Positions 46,977 through 57,440 of a stretch of 64,000 nt of DNA are shown here, one piece after another (position 1 is the stretch's first letter; every line of letters begins with the position of its first letter). The DNA comes from an uncultured Agathobacter sp. Its GTDB lineage: Bacteria; Bacillota; Clostridia; Lachnospirales; Lachnospiraceae. The DNA lies in assembly GCA_944381555.1 (NCBI GenBank), contig CALWLL010000008.1, positions 1 through 64,000 of the forward strand, written 5' to 3'. Both the position numbers and the translations under genes were made by a program. The notes beneath the pieces were generated by a model. The model saw only the letters and a list, made by a program, of their open reading frames with translations. It did no database searches and had not been told where the DNA came from.

Positions 46977-47732
46977 TTATTCTCTTTTTCCCTTCCTGTT
47001 AGCTGTCGGTTCGTTGGAAGATGTCCGAATCATTTTTAACAGCTTCTCATATTCTTCTTCCGTTACTTTCCGGTATTCTCCCGGCTTCAAATCTCCTAAT
47101 CGAATATTCATAATACGAATGCGTTCCAGTTTCTCTACACGATATCCGAAATACTCGGACATTCGCCGAATCTGGCGGTTTAAGCCCTGCGTCAGCACAA
47201 TTCTTATCTTACGGTTCCCGATTTTTTCAACCTTACATTTGCGTGTTGTTGTGTCTAATTCCACTAACGGCACTCCGCCCGCCATACCTCTTACAAAACT
47301 CTCGGATACCGGTTTGTTGAGTGTAACAATATATTCCTTTTCGTGCATATTTCCCGCACGCATAATTTTATTTACAATTTCTCCATTATTGGTAAGAAGT
47401 AAAAGCCCTTCGGAATCCTTATCCAAACGTCCGATTGGATATACCCGTTTCGGATAATTCAGAAAATCAACTACATTATTCTTTTCCATTTTTTCTGTTG
47501 TACATACAACTCCGACCGGTTTATTTAATACGAGAAGAATCATCTCCTCCTCCTTTTGTACCGGTCTGCCGTTCACACACACCACATCCTCCGGCAAAAC
47601 GCGGTCACCAGCAACAGCCGTCCGGTCATTGATGGTGATTTCTCCATTTTCGATTCTCCGGTCTGCTTCCCGTCTGGAGCAAATCCCTGCCTCACTTAAA
47701 AATTTGTTGATTCTAACACCATTGCTATCCAT
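46977..47732 (-). CDS. rluF: 23S rRNA pseudouridine synthase, RluF type
   Basis: 251 residues from ATG 47732 (AAGGA upstream; a TTG two codons earlier is less likely). S4 domain RINKFLSEAGICSRREADR, catalytic aspartate in PIGRLDKDSEGLLLLTN, and C-terminal GLNRQIRRMSEYFGY. The pattern VVDFLNYPKRVYPIGRLDKD and RAGNMHEKEYIV closely follows E. coli RluF, which modifies U2604, rather than RluB. Ends 15 bases before the ligase start. Confidence 0.82.
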   Translation of the reverse strand: MDSNGVRINKFLSEAGICSRREADRRIENGEITINDRTAVAGDRVLPEDVVCVNGRPVQKEEEMILLVLNKPVGVVCTTEKMEKNNVVDFLNYPKRVYPIGRLDKDSEGLLLLTNNGEIVNKIMRAGNMHEKEYIVTLNKPVSESFVRGMAGGVPLVELDTTTRKCKVEKIGNRKIRIVLTQGLNRQIRRMSEYFGYRVEKLERIRIMNIRLGDLKPGEYRKVTEEEYEKLLKMIRTSSNEPTANRKGKRE

Positions 47733-47796
47733 AACCAATCCTTTTAACTCAATAACGGAGACTAATAAGTCTCCGTCATGTACTTCTATTCTGTTG

Positions 47797-48876
47797 CTAT
47801 TCTAATAAACTTGATTTAATATACCCGGTTTTTCCATCGAACTTAACCTTGGTCCAATCTCCTTCAACACCCAGCTTTTCCAGAGTGTCCCCCTGATTCA
47901 CTTCCCCCAGCGTATCACTTTCCGTAGACGCCATACTTCTTACGCGCACATTATCTGTCTTAACCTTCACATAAACAACTGTAGGTTCCTGTGAGTCCTG
48001 ACTGTCCGTTGTTGTGTTCCCTTCTGTTGACGGCACCTGTGTATCACTACCCGTCCCACTGTTTATTTCTGTGCCTTCAGTTCCCTCTGTGGTCTCTGTG
48101 GCCTCTGTGCTTTCGCTCTCCTCCATTTCATCTTCGTGCGCATAATATACCGTATCCTCCCACTCCTGTCTCATAGCCGGGATTGTACGTTTCGTAAGCG
48201 TATAAATTGCCTCGTTTTCTTTAATCAGATTCTGAAAGGCATTATCTACTTCGTTATATAATTCCAGATAGTCATCCTGCATGGTGTATTTCATAAATGC
48301 AGTGTTTACATCACTGCTGACAGCGCTTTCTTTATACTTTCTGTTAAAATCAGAGTACAGATTATTTATGTACAGTTCTCCTTCATCATTTGTCTGCACA
48401 TAAAACAACATCATGCTCGGAGCCGTCACTTCCTGTTCTAAGAATTTAATATCAAAGCACGCAGCTACAATAAAGGAATCCTTAGAAAGACCATGCTTTG
48501 TGTAACACTTAATATTCTGATATTCCTCAAAGTACTGGCTCATTACGGTAATATAACTCTTTTCCATGTCAGACACAGGGTCTGCCACCATATCTATTGT
48601 CTCAAAGTCAGCATTTACATATGCTTCAAAATAAGTCGAAATAAGTTCATTTACTTCTTCATATGCATCAACTTCAAATTCTTTGTCGGGAACATAATCC
48701 TCTCCTGACACTGGTCTGCTGTTGATTTCTGCCATACGGTCTGCAATATAATCTTCTCCCGTAAAGAAGTATAATATAAGAACCATAGCCACAAATAAAC
48801 CAGAAGCAGCAAAATATTTTTTATATTTTTCAAAAAAAGGAAGCAGCTTTTTTGCTTTCTCGAATATATCCTTCAT
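47797..48876 (-). CDS. Membrane-anchored protein with C-terminal SH3 domain
   Basis: 359 residues from ATG 48876 (GGAGG upstream). One N-terminal membrane span (AASGLFVAMVLILYFF) after a short basic cytosolic segment. A 200-residue domain of unknown type is exposed outside, then a Ser/Thr/Glu-rich linker (about 255-300) and a bacterial SH3 domain at the C-terminus (TDNVRVRSMASTESDTLGEV; GYIKSSLL) that usually binds peptidoglycan. Single gene between rluF and a tRNA; a cell-wall-linked role is inferred. Confidence 0.7.
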   Translation of the reverse strand: MKDIFEKAKKLLPFFEKYKKYFAASGLFVAMVLILYFFTGEDYIADRMAEINSRPVSGEDYVPDKEFEVDAYEEVNELISTYFEAYVNADFETIDMVADPVSDMEKSYITVMSQYFEEYQNIKCYTKHGLSKDSFIVAACFDIKFLEQEVTAPSMMLFYVQTNDEGELYINNLYSDFNRKYKESAVSSDVNTAFMKYTMQDDYLELYNEVDNAFQNLIKENEAIYTLTKRTIPAMRQEWEDTVYYAHEDEMEESESTEATETTEGTEGTEINSGTGSDTQVPSTEGNTTTDSQDSQEPTVVYVKVKTDNVRVRSMASTESDTLGEVNQGDTLEKLGVEGDWTKVKFDGKTGYIKSSLLE

Positions 48877-48904
48877 ATAATCCTCCATGACATATAACAC
48901 CAAA

Positions 48905-48976
48905 TGCGCCCGGCGGGAATCGAACCCGCATCTTAGGAGTCGGAGTCCTACGTTCTATCCATTATACTACGGCCGC
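48905..48976 (-). tRNA. tRNA-Arg(CCG)
   Basis: Read on the minus strand: acceptor GCGGCCG/CGGGCGC plus discriminator A; anticodon stem TAGGA/TCCTA with loop CTCCGAC (anticodon CCG); T stem GCGGG/CCCGC with TTCGATT. Anticodon and T arms are perfect, but the acceptor has a G4-G69 mismatch and the D stem an A-A mismatch. CCA not encoded. It may be a weak or decaying gene. Confidence 0.85.
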
Positions 48977-49162
48977 AGAATACTGTATTTCCGCCATAAA
49001 AAACGGATTTATGGGATTCAGAAAGGTTTCATTTTTGAAAACCGTCCCATTCTTTCCCATACTTTTCTTCAAAATGTCCAACTTTCGTCAGCTTTTTTAA
49101 AATACCACAAAATCATAATTCATGTCAATGACTGATATGCTGTAATAATATTCCTGCTTATG

Positions 49163-49918
49163 CTACTCTCCCATATAATCTAAGATAAGTTTTAAATCCT
49201 GAAATGGAATCTGCCCGGGTGCGCTGGCATTTTTTCCTGCGCCAAATGTAACGCACGAACCAAATATTTCACCGGAAATACGGGAAATGAATCCCATTTT
49301 ACCCATAGACATGGTAATGAGAGGCTGCTCTTTATATCTCCTGTGAAAATGATTTGTTTCTTCCAAAAGCCTAAGCACATCCTTTGCATCCTTTGGCATT
49401 ACTGCCAGCTTTACAATATCCGCATGACTATGCTTCATCTGCTCCAATAACATAAATAAGACATCTGACGAGGGCGTTTCATAAAAGTCATGATGAGAGG
49501 TCACAACCTTTGCCCCCATCCTCTGCAAAGTGCGGATTTCCTTCTCAATGTCATCTGATTGAAAGTATTCCACATCGATCAAATCTACAATGCCTGATTC
49601 TGCGGCAACCAGATGCAAATCATAGACTTTATCATAACTTAACGAACAGGTTCCCCCCTGTTCTTTGGAACGAAACGTAAATAACAGAATGGTATCCTTT
49701 ATGAAAGGTTCTAATTCTATGAACACTTCTCTGACTGCATTTAAACTTTCAACTCCGGAATATGCATCCACCCGCCATTCCACTATGTCTGCGCCCTCTT
49801 CTGCCAATCGCTTTACTTCCGCAACAATAGCAGCCTTTTCTGTTTCCATGACAGGAACACAGATAAGCGGTTTTCCCTCTCCGAATACCCTGTTTTTTAT
49901 CTGAAGTATATCCTTCAT
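49163..49918 (-). CDS. aroD: Type I 3-dehydroquinate dehydratase
   Basis: 251 residues. Third step of the shikimate pathway, by a Schiff-base mechanism. EWRVDAYSG (substrate-binding Arg), VTSHHDFYETPS (catalytic His) and DIVKLAVMP (Schiff-base Lys) are intact; the end FGAGKNASAPGQIPF is typical. Divergent from the DAHP synthase gene, so the two shikimate genes share a 140-base control region. Confidence 0.95.
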   Translation of the reverse strand: MKDILQIKNRVFGEGKPLICVPVMETEKAAIVAEVKRLAEEGADIVEWRVDAYSGVESLNAVREVFIELEPFIKDTILLFTFRSKEQGGTCSLSYDKVYDLHLVAAESGIVDLIDVEYFQSDDIEKEIRTLQRMGAKVVTSHHDFYETPSSDVLFMLLEQMKHSHADIVKLAVMPKDAKDVLRLLEETNHFHRRYKEQPLITMSMGKMGFISRISGEIFGSCVTFGAGKNASAPGQIPFQDLKLILDYMGE

Positions 49919-49998
49919 ATCCAGACACCTCTAAAGATTATATTTCTTATAGTTTAACAAAGAATTATACTGTTTGCAACGAAATAGCCATGACAAAA

Positions 49999-50027
49999 TT
50001 GACAAGTATCAAAAAAAATATTAAGAT
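49999..50027 (+). promoter_or_regulatory. Promoter of DAHP synthase gene
   Basis: TTGACA (49999-50004) and TAAGAT (50022-50027) with 17-base spacer; 33 bases before ATG. No T-box or leader peptide is evident in the 140-base gap. Confidence 0.75.
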
Positions 50028-50059
50028 ATTCCAGTATATTGTAATTTAAGGAGTTTCGT

Positions 50060-51088
50060 ATGAGTTTTTCATTTTTAAATCAATTGCCAAGCCCGGAAGT
50101 CATTAAACGGGAATACCCATTATCAAAAGAATTAACAGAATTAAAAGCGCGTCGCGACAAAATGATTTGCGATGTCATTTCCGGCAGGGATGACCGTTTT
50201 CTTCTAATCATCGGACCTTGTTCTGCGGATAAAGAAGATTCTGTATGCGACTATGTCAGCCGCCTTACAAAAATTCAGGAAGATGTGCAGGACCGCATCA
50301 TTATCATTCCGCGTATATATACAAACAAACCTCGTACTACCGGAGAAGGTTATAAGGGAATCGCTTCCCAGCCTGATCCTGAAAAAGCACCTGACATGGT
50401 AGAGGGCTTGATCGCAATGAGAAAAATGCATATCCGTGCAATTGCCGAAAGCGGACTAACCTGTGCCGACGAAATGCTGTATCCCGAAAACTGGGGATAT
50501 GTTGAAGACCTGCTCTCTTACGTTGCCATCGGAGCCCGCTCTGTTGAAGATCAACAGCATCGCCTTACCGTCAGTGGTTTCGATGTTGCATCCGGTATGA
50601 AAAATCCAACCAGCGGCGACTTCTCTGTTATGCTCAACTCCGTATATGCAGCACAGCACTCACACCACTTTGTATATCGCGGATATGAGGTTGAGACATC
50701 CGGCAATCCGTATGCACATGTTGTTCTTCGCGGCGCTACAAGCAAACATGGCAACAGCATTGCTAACTACCATTTTGAGGATTTAATGAGACTTGCAGAA
50801 ATGTATGACAAGATGGATGTTATAAATCCGGCTGCTATTATTGATACAAACCATTCTAACTCAGATAAAAAATATAAAGAACAAATACGTATCGCTAAAG
50901 AAATTCTTCACAGCCGTAGGCACTCGCCGGAAATTCATAACCTTGTAAAAGGCCTTATGATTGAAAGCTATATTGAAGAAGGCTCTCAGGCTATCGGCGT
51001 TGGAATCTACGGAAAATCCATTACCGACCCGTGTCTTGGCTGGGAGGACTCGAAAAAACTTATTTATGATATTGCAGAGTTCTGCTAA
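50060..51088 (+). CDS. aroF: 3-deoxy-7-phosphoheptulonate synthase (class I)
   Basis: 342 residues. Joins phosphoenolpyruvate and erythrose 4-phosphate, first step to aromatic amino acids. Class I signatures: IGPCSADKEDSV, RIYTNKPRTTGEGYKG, RGATSKHGNSIANYH, DTNHSNSDKKY and GLMIESYIEEGSQ. The N-terminal extension is of the AroF/G/H type, so feedback control by an aromatic amino acid is likely, but which one cannot be told; the symbol is provisional. Confidence 0.93.
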   Translation: MSFSFLNQLPSPEVIKREYPLSKELTELKARRDKMICDVISGRDDRFLLIIGPCSADKEDSVCDYVSRLTKIQEDVQDRIIIIPRIYTNKPRTTGEGYKGIASQPDPEKAPDMVEGLIAMRKMHIRAIAESGLTCADEMLYPENWGYVEDLLSYVAIGARSVEDQQHRLTVSGFDVASGMKNPTSGDFSVMLNSVYAAQHSHHFVYRGYEVETSGNPYAHVVLRGATSKHGNSIANYHFEDLMRLAEMYDKMDVINPAAIIDTNHSNSDKKYKEQIRIAKEILHSRRHSPEIHNLVKGLMIESYIEEGSQAIGVGIYGKSITDPCLGWEDSKKLIYDIAEFC

Positions 51089-51092
51089 CACC

Positions 51093-51141
51093 ATAGTGCC
51101 AAGTGGTATAGATAAAGTATTCCTATATCACTTGGTACTAT
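51093..51141 (+). terminator. Terminator of DAHP synthase gene
   Basis: ATAGTGCCAAGTG..TATA pairs with TATA..CACTTGGTACTAT in a long stem, then TTTTATT. It starts 5 bases past the stop and ends just before convergent spoIIM. Confidence 0.75.
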
Positions 51142-51149
51142 TTTATTAC

Positions 51150-51692
51150 CTACATAAAACTCAACCGAATAATCCAAGGCACAAAATGCACACCCATCAC
51201 ACATTCTATCACACAGCCTGTTATAAAAAACAAAATCATCAAGACATACGAAGCCGTTCCCTGCACAAGACTTTGGTGATGGTTGTAACTTCGAAGCCTC
51301 CGTTCTTTGTTTACCATTAAATACGCGCCTGCATAAAACAGCCCATGAGGCAGTATACTCGCCAATCCAACTACGATTCCCACGAAACCGATAGTCAAAA
51401 TGCAGCTCATTGTAAAAAATCCTAAACAGAACAGTAAAATTCCCAACACAACCAGAGGTATGTACTCTCTTACAGGAGTAAGTCTAAGTAAAAGCAAGCA
51501 TATAAACTGTTTTGTCCTATCATAGATCATATTCCAGATGATGTCTTTAAATCCTATCTTTGAATAAGCATATTCCTTAAACACTTCCAGACTTAGAATA
51601 ATATCCTGATCTGCTAAATTCTCAATACAGATATCTGCGGCGAACATTCCGCAAATGAATAATATAAGAAATGTCAAAAAAATTTTCTTCAT
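51150..51692 (-). CDS. spoIIM: Stage II sporulation protein M-like membrane protein
   Basis: 180 residues from ATG 51692 (ribosome site weak; GTG at 51719 possible). Five membrane spans; family features are the FICGMFAADICIENL start, a PHGLFYAGAYLMV segment after LASILPHG, and the short C-terminal span. SpoIIM works with SpoIID and SpoIIP in septal wall degradation at engulfment. The neighbouring Nudix gene is the same neighbour as in B. subtilis (nudF-spoIIM). Confidence 0.75.
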   Translation of the reverse strand: MKKIFLTFLILFICGMFAADICIENLADQDIILSLEVFKEYAYSKIGFKDIIWNMIYDRTKQFICLLLLRLTPVREYIPLVVLGILLFCLGFFTMSCILTIGFVGIVVGLASILPHGLFYAGAYLMVNKERRLRSYNHHQSLVQGTASYVLMILFFITGCVIECVMGVHFVPWIIRLSFM

Positions 51693-51736
51693 ACTACAGA
51701 AAGAGTCCTTTCTAAACACTCTTTCTATAATATGTC

Positions 51737-52279
51737 CTACTTTTTGATTTTATTACTGTAAGCCATAATTGCCGCTACTGTTTTTCCATCCTGAATAATT
51801 CCCTGATAAATCATATCGCACAATGTTTCCAGTTCAAACGCTTCTACGCGAATATCTTCCGCATCATCCAAATGCTGTCTGCCAGGAACCAGTTCTTCCG
51901 CCAGATATACATCTACCATCTCATTGCAAAATGCAACCGTAGTACGAAGAGACAATAAAAAACTAATCTTGTTACTCTTATACCCGGTTTCTTCTTCTAA
52001 CTCTCTTGCAGCACAAATGGCAGTATCCTCCTCCAAGCTGTCACGACAGCCCGCAGGAATTTCTAAAGTATCTCTTTCTAATGCATTCCGGTATTGACGA
52101 ACCATTAGGATTTTCCCATCCGGAAGCACCGGAAGCACACAGGCTGCACCCATTCTATGTGCCACAAAATCCCACTCCTCGGTTTTCCCTTCCCCTACAT
52201 CCATAGTATCTTTATAAATATCAAGAATTGACCCCTTATATACTAATTCTCTTTTTAATCGTTTTATCCGATCTGCCAT
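51737..52279 (-). CDS. nudF: Nudix hydrolase (ADP-ribose pyrophosphatase type)
   Basis: 180 residues from ATG 52279 (GGGAGGA upstream). Nudix box with the core RELEEETGY (preceded by IPAGCRDSLEED) and the family segments LPVLPDGKILMVRQYRNAL and IRVEAFELETL. Splits ADP-ribose to AMP and ribose 5-phosphate. Directly upstream of spoIIM with a 44-base gap holding a small AAAGAGT/ACTCTTT inverted repeat. Confidence 0.88.
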   Translation of the reverse strand: MADRIKRLKRELVYKGSILDIYKDTMDVGEGKTEEWDFVAHRMGAACVLPVLPDGKILMVRQYRNALERDTLEIPAGCRDSLEEDTAICAARELEEETGYKSNKISFLLSLRTTVAFCNEMVDVYLAEELVPGRQHLDDAEDIRVEAFELETLCDMIYQGIIQDGKTVAAIMAYSNKIKK

Positions 52280-52411
52280 AGTTCCTCCCTGCTTTTTCGA
52301 TTTTCCAATTAAATTCTTCACATAATATCCCAAAAAGAAACTGCACACAGATTGCTTAGTGCGAAATACCAGAATTTTTTTGTATGTTTTTCTCCTTTTG
52401 CTTCTTATTTT

Positions 52412-54795
52412 TTATTGTACAAAAGATACAAACTCAATTCTGATAACTGCATTTTCTCCCTGCATAAAGGAATTGTGTGCGTCTCTTACTTCGTAACCGT
52501 AATCATTAAACCATGCGGTTTCATTTAAAGAGAATTTATTATACTCATATTTCGTAATATGTATTTCCTTCGTTTCTCCAGGCGAATTATTATCATATAC
52601 TTCTAAAATGTATTCCGAAGGATTTTCAATATCACGGTATAAAGCAGTCGCTGTAATGGCATGGCTTGCCCCGCATATAGTTAAAGCAACGCCGTCCTTT
52701 AAATCTGCTATCATTTGGTTAAAACTGTCTTCTATGGCGTCTTCTGTAAATATCTTTGGATTTAAATTATACTCACGGACATTTACCTCTTCCCAGCCCT
52801 GTGTTGCCCAATAGTTATACAGGAATTTTAACAAATTATAAGCATCCAATGCCTCCTTATCTAGTTCCTCCGGATTTACATCAAAACTAAAGATCACACG
52901 CTCCACGGAATTATAGGTTTCTTGGTCAACGCTCCAGTAATAACCGTTTTCCCAAGATTTTTCTATTATAATCAAAATCCCACTTTCCTCTATTTGTTTG
53001 CGGATATCTTCCTGAAAGATGAGTTTTTCTTCATTATCTACGTCCCTTTGATAGATTTCTTCCGACGGGGCTTCTCTTATATAATCATAAAGCGAATATA
53101 GATTATATTGATATAATTCTTGGTCTGTATTTGCATAATTATTATCACTGGAAAAAAATGCGTTTTCAGAAATGTCTGCCGCATCTGCTTCAAGCATTAT
53201 GGAGAACAATGATTCCGGAACTGCGTCATGTTTTTCTACTTTTTTCGCCGTTAAAGGCAATTGGTCCGCATAATATAGCTGTGCAAACGCAGCCATACCA
53301 TAACATATCCCACCTCCATTTTCTCCGTTATACCGGATGGACAGATTCGGAAACCGAAAACCGTTTTTATCTGCTTCAAAACCTGTATCTGCAATCAGAA
53401 GTCTGTCATTTTCTCCATCCCCATCTGAATCCACCATGTTATAATTCAGCCCTGCTTGAATAGTGTCATATAATTCTGTAAGGGCATTATCATTGTTTGC
53501 ATAGATAAAAGCTCCTCCCGTTCCATTTGCAATTTTCATTAAGTATTCATTATCCACCTCATTGCCGAGTCCGATGATAATAATGGATACATTTTTATCA
53601 TTGGCATCCTTTATGGCATTGTCTTCATCATAAAATGACCAATCCCATAATCCGCCCTCGGTCGTTGCTCCATCTGTCAGCAGAAGAATAAATTTTCTGT
53701 GGGAATTATCTGTTTCACTAAAGTTATTTAATGCGTCGCGGATAGATTTTGCGATATATGTACCATTAAAGGTTTCTTCTGTTGTTTTTATGCTGTCAAG
53801 TGCAGTAATTAAATCTTCTTTTTCGTTATCAAATCCGCTCAAAAGTTCTGTGTAAGTTGCTGTGAATTTTGCAAGACCGAACTGAATCTCACTAAAATCA
53901 CTCATTTCTATCAGTTCTTTGCACATATCAACGCGCTTAAAATCCACATCATTGCCTTCCGAACCCTCACACATTTCCGGAGGATACATGGAACCGGAAT
54001 TATCCAAAAGAATCATTACCTGACTGGTAATATTGCTCTCAATAATTTCCTGATTGGCTACAAAATATTTTGAAAAATGTTCTAACTCTACAGAAATTGT
54101 ATTATTCTCAGCATCGACAATACCTCCGACCTTATCAAAGGTTCCATCTTCCTAAAGCTGATACACAGCTAAATCTTCTTCCGCCTGTCCTGTCTCATCA
54201 AGTTGTTTCTGATTATAAGAAAAAACGACGGTTGCCTCATTGAAGTTCATGTCTTCCATGTAAAACTCATATAATTTTGACACGACGCCCGGAAGATTGG
54301 TAATATTGCAAACATCCAGCGTATCCATGTAAATGGAAGAAATATTGGCATTCCCTTTAACGGTTAAAGTACACTCCTCTTTTGTGTATTCTTTTGTAAA
54401 AGTTCTTTCTTTATCAAGGTTTTTCCGTCTGTTTTTTTCTCTAACGGGTTTAATTCCATAAATAGTTCGATTCCATCCTTTAGGCCGTCCTTGTCTGTAT
54501 CGGAATTTAACGGGTCTGTTTTACTGCCGTAGACTTCAGAAAAATCATCTATATTATCTTCGTCCGTATCTACAAGCAAAATGTTGGTTCCAAGTTCCTT
54601 TTCTTCTTTATTAAGCAGTCCGTCACCGTCCGTATCATCTTCATCATGATAGACGGGGTTATTCTGGATAATCGGAATGTCTCTTGGGTCTGTATATACC
54701 TTCTCTTCCTTTTTCTGAAAAAACACAAACACCCCGACACTCATAAGAATAACAATTGCAATCGCTGGAATTATCCATTTAATTTTTTTCTTCAT
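52412..54795 (-). pseudogene. VWA-domain surface protein, broken by frameshift and stop
   Basis: From ATG 54795 (AAGGAG upstream) it encodes one membrane span, then calcium-binding thrombospondin-type repeats (DTDGDGLLNKEE, DTDEDNIDDFSE, DTDKDGLKDGIE). One base appears lost between about 54390 and 54450: the sensible frame resumes as FTKEYTKEECTLTVKGN. A TAG at 54152-54154 interrupts it again, and the rest continues in that frame into the VWA domain (MIDAS motif LLDNSGSMY) and a 300-residue tail to 52412. Restored length would be about 795 residues. Left as it is, only a 5' fragment is translated properly. An inverted repeat TTTTAGC/GCTAAAA (54874-54890) sits upstream. Confidence 0.8.
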
Positions 54796-54971
54796 AACAA
54801 TCTCCTTTATATATAATTTACTACATTGACATACCCTTTTTTTCAACAACTTTGACCAGAATATTTTAAAACATTTTAGCAATGCTAAAATTAACAAGCC
54901 AAATCCAATCTGACACCAATCAAACCATATACAACAGTATGATATAAGCTATTTTAGTACATAAAGAAAAT

Positions 54972-55013
54972 AAGGAAAGTACCGAAAATTCTATATTCTC
55001 AATACTTTCCTTA
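54972..55013 (-). terminator. Terminator of rny
   Basis: AAGGAAAGTA pairs with TACTTTCCTT over a 20-base loop; followed on the minus strand by ATTTTCTTT. 22 bases past the stop. Confidence 0.65.
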
Positions 55014-55034
55014 CTTTTTTAATCTTTGTAATAA

Positions 55035-56588
55035 TTATTTAGCATAATCAATTACACGCGATTCACGGATAACGTTTACCTTAATCTGACCCGGATATTC
55101 CAATTCAGATTCAATCTGCTTAGAAATATTTCGTGCCATAAGTACCATATCAGCATCGCTGATTTGCTCAGGAACTACCATAATACGAATCTCTCTGCCC
55201 GCTTGAATAGCAAAAGATTTTTCTACACCCTTATAACCATTTGTAATATTCTCTAACTGTTGTAATCTGTTAGAGTACGTCTCCAATGTCTCTCTTCTTG
55301 CGCCTGGTCTTGCCGCACTGATTGTATCAGCAGCCTGTACTAAGCACGCAATCAAAGAGGTTGGTTCTACATCACCATGATGTGATTCTACTGCATTAAT
55401 CACAAGTGATGATTCTTTATATTTCTTACACAGCTCAACGCCCAACTGAATATGGGAGCCTTCCATATCATGGTCGACTGCCTTACCAATATCATGTAAT
55501 AAACCTGCACGTTTTGCAAGTCTGGCGTCTTCGCCGATTTCAGCCGCAAGTAAGCCTGAAAGCTGTGAAACCTCGATAGAATGTTTTAGAGCATTCTGTC
55601 CATAGCTTGTTCTAAATTTCATCTTTCCAAGTAAACGAACAAGTTCTGGATGAATTCCGTGAATTCCAACTTCAAGAACTGCCGCTTCACCTTCTTCACG
55701 AATCATGGTTTCAACTTCTCTCTGAGCTTTTTCTACCATTTCTTCAATTCTGGCCGGATGAATACGTCCGTCTACAATCAATTTTTCTAAAGCTATTCTA
55801 GCTACTTCTCTACGAATTGGGTCAAAGCTTGATAATATAACCGCTTCCGGTGTGTCGTCGATAATTAAATCAACACCTGTCATGGTTTCAAGAGTTCGGA
55901 TATTACGTCCTTCTCTACCAATGATACGGCCTTTCATTTCATCATTAGGAAGCTGGACTACTGAAATTGTAGTTTCTGCTACATGATCTGCTGCACACTT
56001 CTGAATAGCAGTTACAACATAATCTTTAGCTTTCTTTGCAGCCTCTTCCTTTGCTTCGTTCTCTAACTCCTTAATTAATTTTGCAGTATCAAGTTTAACA
56101 TCTTCTTCAATGGTCTTTAAGAGATATTCTTTTGCTTGTTCGGAGGTTAATCCAGAGATTCTTTCAAGTTCCTGTATACGCTGTTCATTAAGCGTAGCAA
56201 TTTCTGCTTTCTGCTTAGTCAACTCTTCTTCTTTTACAGCAAAGCTAGCCTCACGTTTTTCCATAGCTTCAATCTTCTTGTCCAGATTCTCTTCCTTTTG
56301 GACAATACGACGTTCATTGCGCTGAATCTCGTTTCTTCGTTCCCTAATCTCTTTGTCCAGCTCATTCTTGGTACGAATGGTCTCTTCTTTGAGTTCAAGC
56401 ATAGATTCACGCTTTTTCGTCTCGGCTGCCTTTACCGCATCGTCAATAATTTCCCTAGCGCGCTCTTCAGCGTTACCAATTTTGGATTTTGCAGAATTTT
56501 TATGGAACTGTTCTGCCGCCTTCCAGACAATTGCCGCTGTAACAATAATCGCTGCTAAACAAATTACTGCAACAAGAATTGGATTCAT
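55035..56588 (-). CDS. rny: Ribonuclease Y
   Basis: 517 residues. N-terminal membrane anchor (residues 5-24), long coiled coil to about 200 with many Glu/Lys/Arg, KH RNA-binding domain ([22 protein letters not shown] as seen near 230-252), and an HD domain with [12 protein letters not shown] and SHHGDVEP. Endonuclease that starts mRNA decay at the membrane. Classic neighbour of recA/recX in Firmicutes. Confidence 0.96.
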   Translation of the reverse strand: MNPILVAVICLAAIIVTAAIVWKAAEQFHKNSAKSKIGNAEERAREIIDDAVKAAETKKRESMLELKEETIRTKNELDKEIRERRNEIQRNERRIVQKEENLDKKIEAMEKREASFAVKEEELTKQKAEIATLNEQRIQELERISGLTSEQAKEYLLKTIEEDVKLDTAKLIKELENEAKEEAAKKAKDYVVTAIQKCAADHVAETTISVVQLPNDEMKGRIIGREGRNIRTLETMTGVDLIIDDTPEAVILSSFDPIRREVARIALEKLIVDGRIHPARIEEMVEKAQREVETMIREEGEAAVLEVGIHGIHPELVRLLGKMKFRTSYGQNALKHSIEVSQLSGLLAAEIGEDARLAKRAGLLHDIGKAVDHDMEGSHIQLGVELCKKYKESSLVINAVESHHGDVEPTSLIACLVQAADTISAARPGARRETLETYSNRLQQLENITNGYKGVEKSFAIQAGREIRIMVVPEQISDADMVLMARNISKQIESELEYPGQIKVNVIRESRVIDYAK

Positions 56589-56668
56589 ACAGGAGCACCT
56601 CCTTTATTTAGTTTTCATTGTACATATAAAAAAAACATATTATATATGTCCTAGTTTACAACATCTAG

Positions 56669-56697
56669 ATTTTATACTTTTTTAAGACATATGTCAA
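56669..56697 (-). promoter_or_regulatory. Promoter of rny
   Basis: Minus-strand TTGACA (56692-56697) and TAAAAT (56669-56674) with 17-base spacer. About 20 bases downstream an A/T-only hairpin ACATAT/ATATGT (56635-56649) is followed by eight T on the minus strand. Confidence 0.75.
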
Positions 56698-56795
56698 GCA
56701 ATATAACGTCTTTATATTGAATTGTGGAAACAAAAAAATACAATATCTTGTGCTTGCATTTTAATACTAAAGAGCAAAAAGAGTACAAAAAAGAA

Positions 56796-56819
56796 GAACT
56801 GCCGCTAACACGGCAGTTC
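56796..56819 (-). terminator. Terminator overlapping the end of recX
   Basis: GAACTGCCG (56796-56804) pairs with CGGCAGTTC (56811-56819) followed by TTCTTTTTT on the minus strand. The stem includes the last recX codons. Confidence 0.88.
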
Positions 56820-57440
56820 CTGATACTGCTTCATTTCTTTTAAAATGTCATAACTGTAAAAACCTCGCCTCAGAAGATACTGGTATATTCTGCGAAACTC
56901 ACCTTCGTCACAGGATTTACTGTCATAATGCTTTTTCTCTAAAAGTCTGCGAATATGTTCCGATTCATCTGCATCATAGGTATTCTCCACAACACGATCA
57001 ATGATATCTTTCGACACACCTTTGACCATAAGTTTCTGCTTAACCATCTGACGGCTGAACTTCTCTTTGGAATATCTGGTATACGCTTCTGCATATCTGG
57101 AATCATCTAAATAATGATAACGCTTCACATATGCAACCGCCTCGTCAATGCAGTATTCCGGGTATTCTGAAAACATTAGTTTCTCACGAAGCTGCTGCTC
57201 CGTACGGTCCATTTTTTCAAGCAGGTACAATGCCCTTTTTCTGGCACGCTTTCCTACAATATCATTCAAAATATGCTGATACTGTTTTTCCGTAATATAC
57301 ATACCGCTTTCTAATTTAAGGTCACGAATTTCATGGCCATATACAAGACATACAACTCCTGTATCAAATCCAATGCGGTATTTTCCTTTTTCAAGTTTCT
57401 CTATCCCATTGATAGAAACTAACGTATTATTCTTCATCAT
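56805..57440 (-). CDS. recX: RecA regulator RecX
   Basis: 211 residues from ATG 57440, overlapping the recA end by 14 bases. Three tandem helical modules: [54 protein letters not shown]. It limits or modulates RecA filaments. Longer frames reaching back into recA are not meaningful. The recA-recX overlap points to coupled translation. Confidence 0.88.
   Translation of the reverse strand: MMKNNTLVSINGIEKLEKGKYRIGFDTGVVCLVYGHEIRDLKLESGMYITEKQYQHILNDIVGKRARKRALYLLEKMDRTEQQLREKLMFSEYPEYCIDEAVAYVKRYHYLDDSRYAEAYTRYSKEKFSRQMVKQKLMVKGVSKDIIDRVVENTYDADESEHIRRLLEKKHYDSKSCDEGEFRRIYQYLLRRGFYSYDILKEMKQYQELPC

Noticed and set aside
54152-54154. In-frame TAG in the VWA gene as a recoded (pyrrolysine) codon
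   Set aside because: A separate frameshift upstream in the same gene makes gene decay the simpler explanation, and no recoding machinery is visible in the window.
56635-56660. Attenuator in the rny leader (A/T-only hairpin followed by eight T)
   Set aside because: The stem is six A-T-rich pairs without a GC core, too weak to call a terminator from sequence alone.
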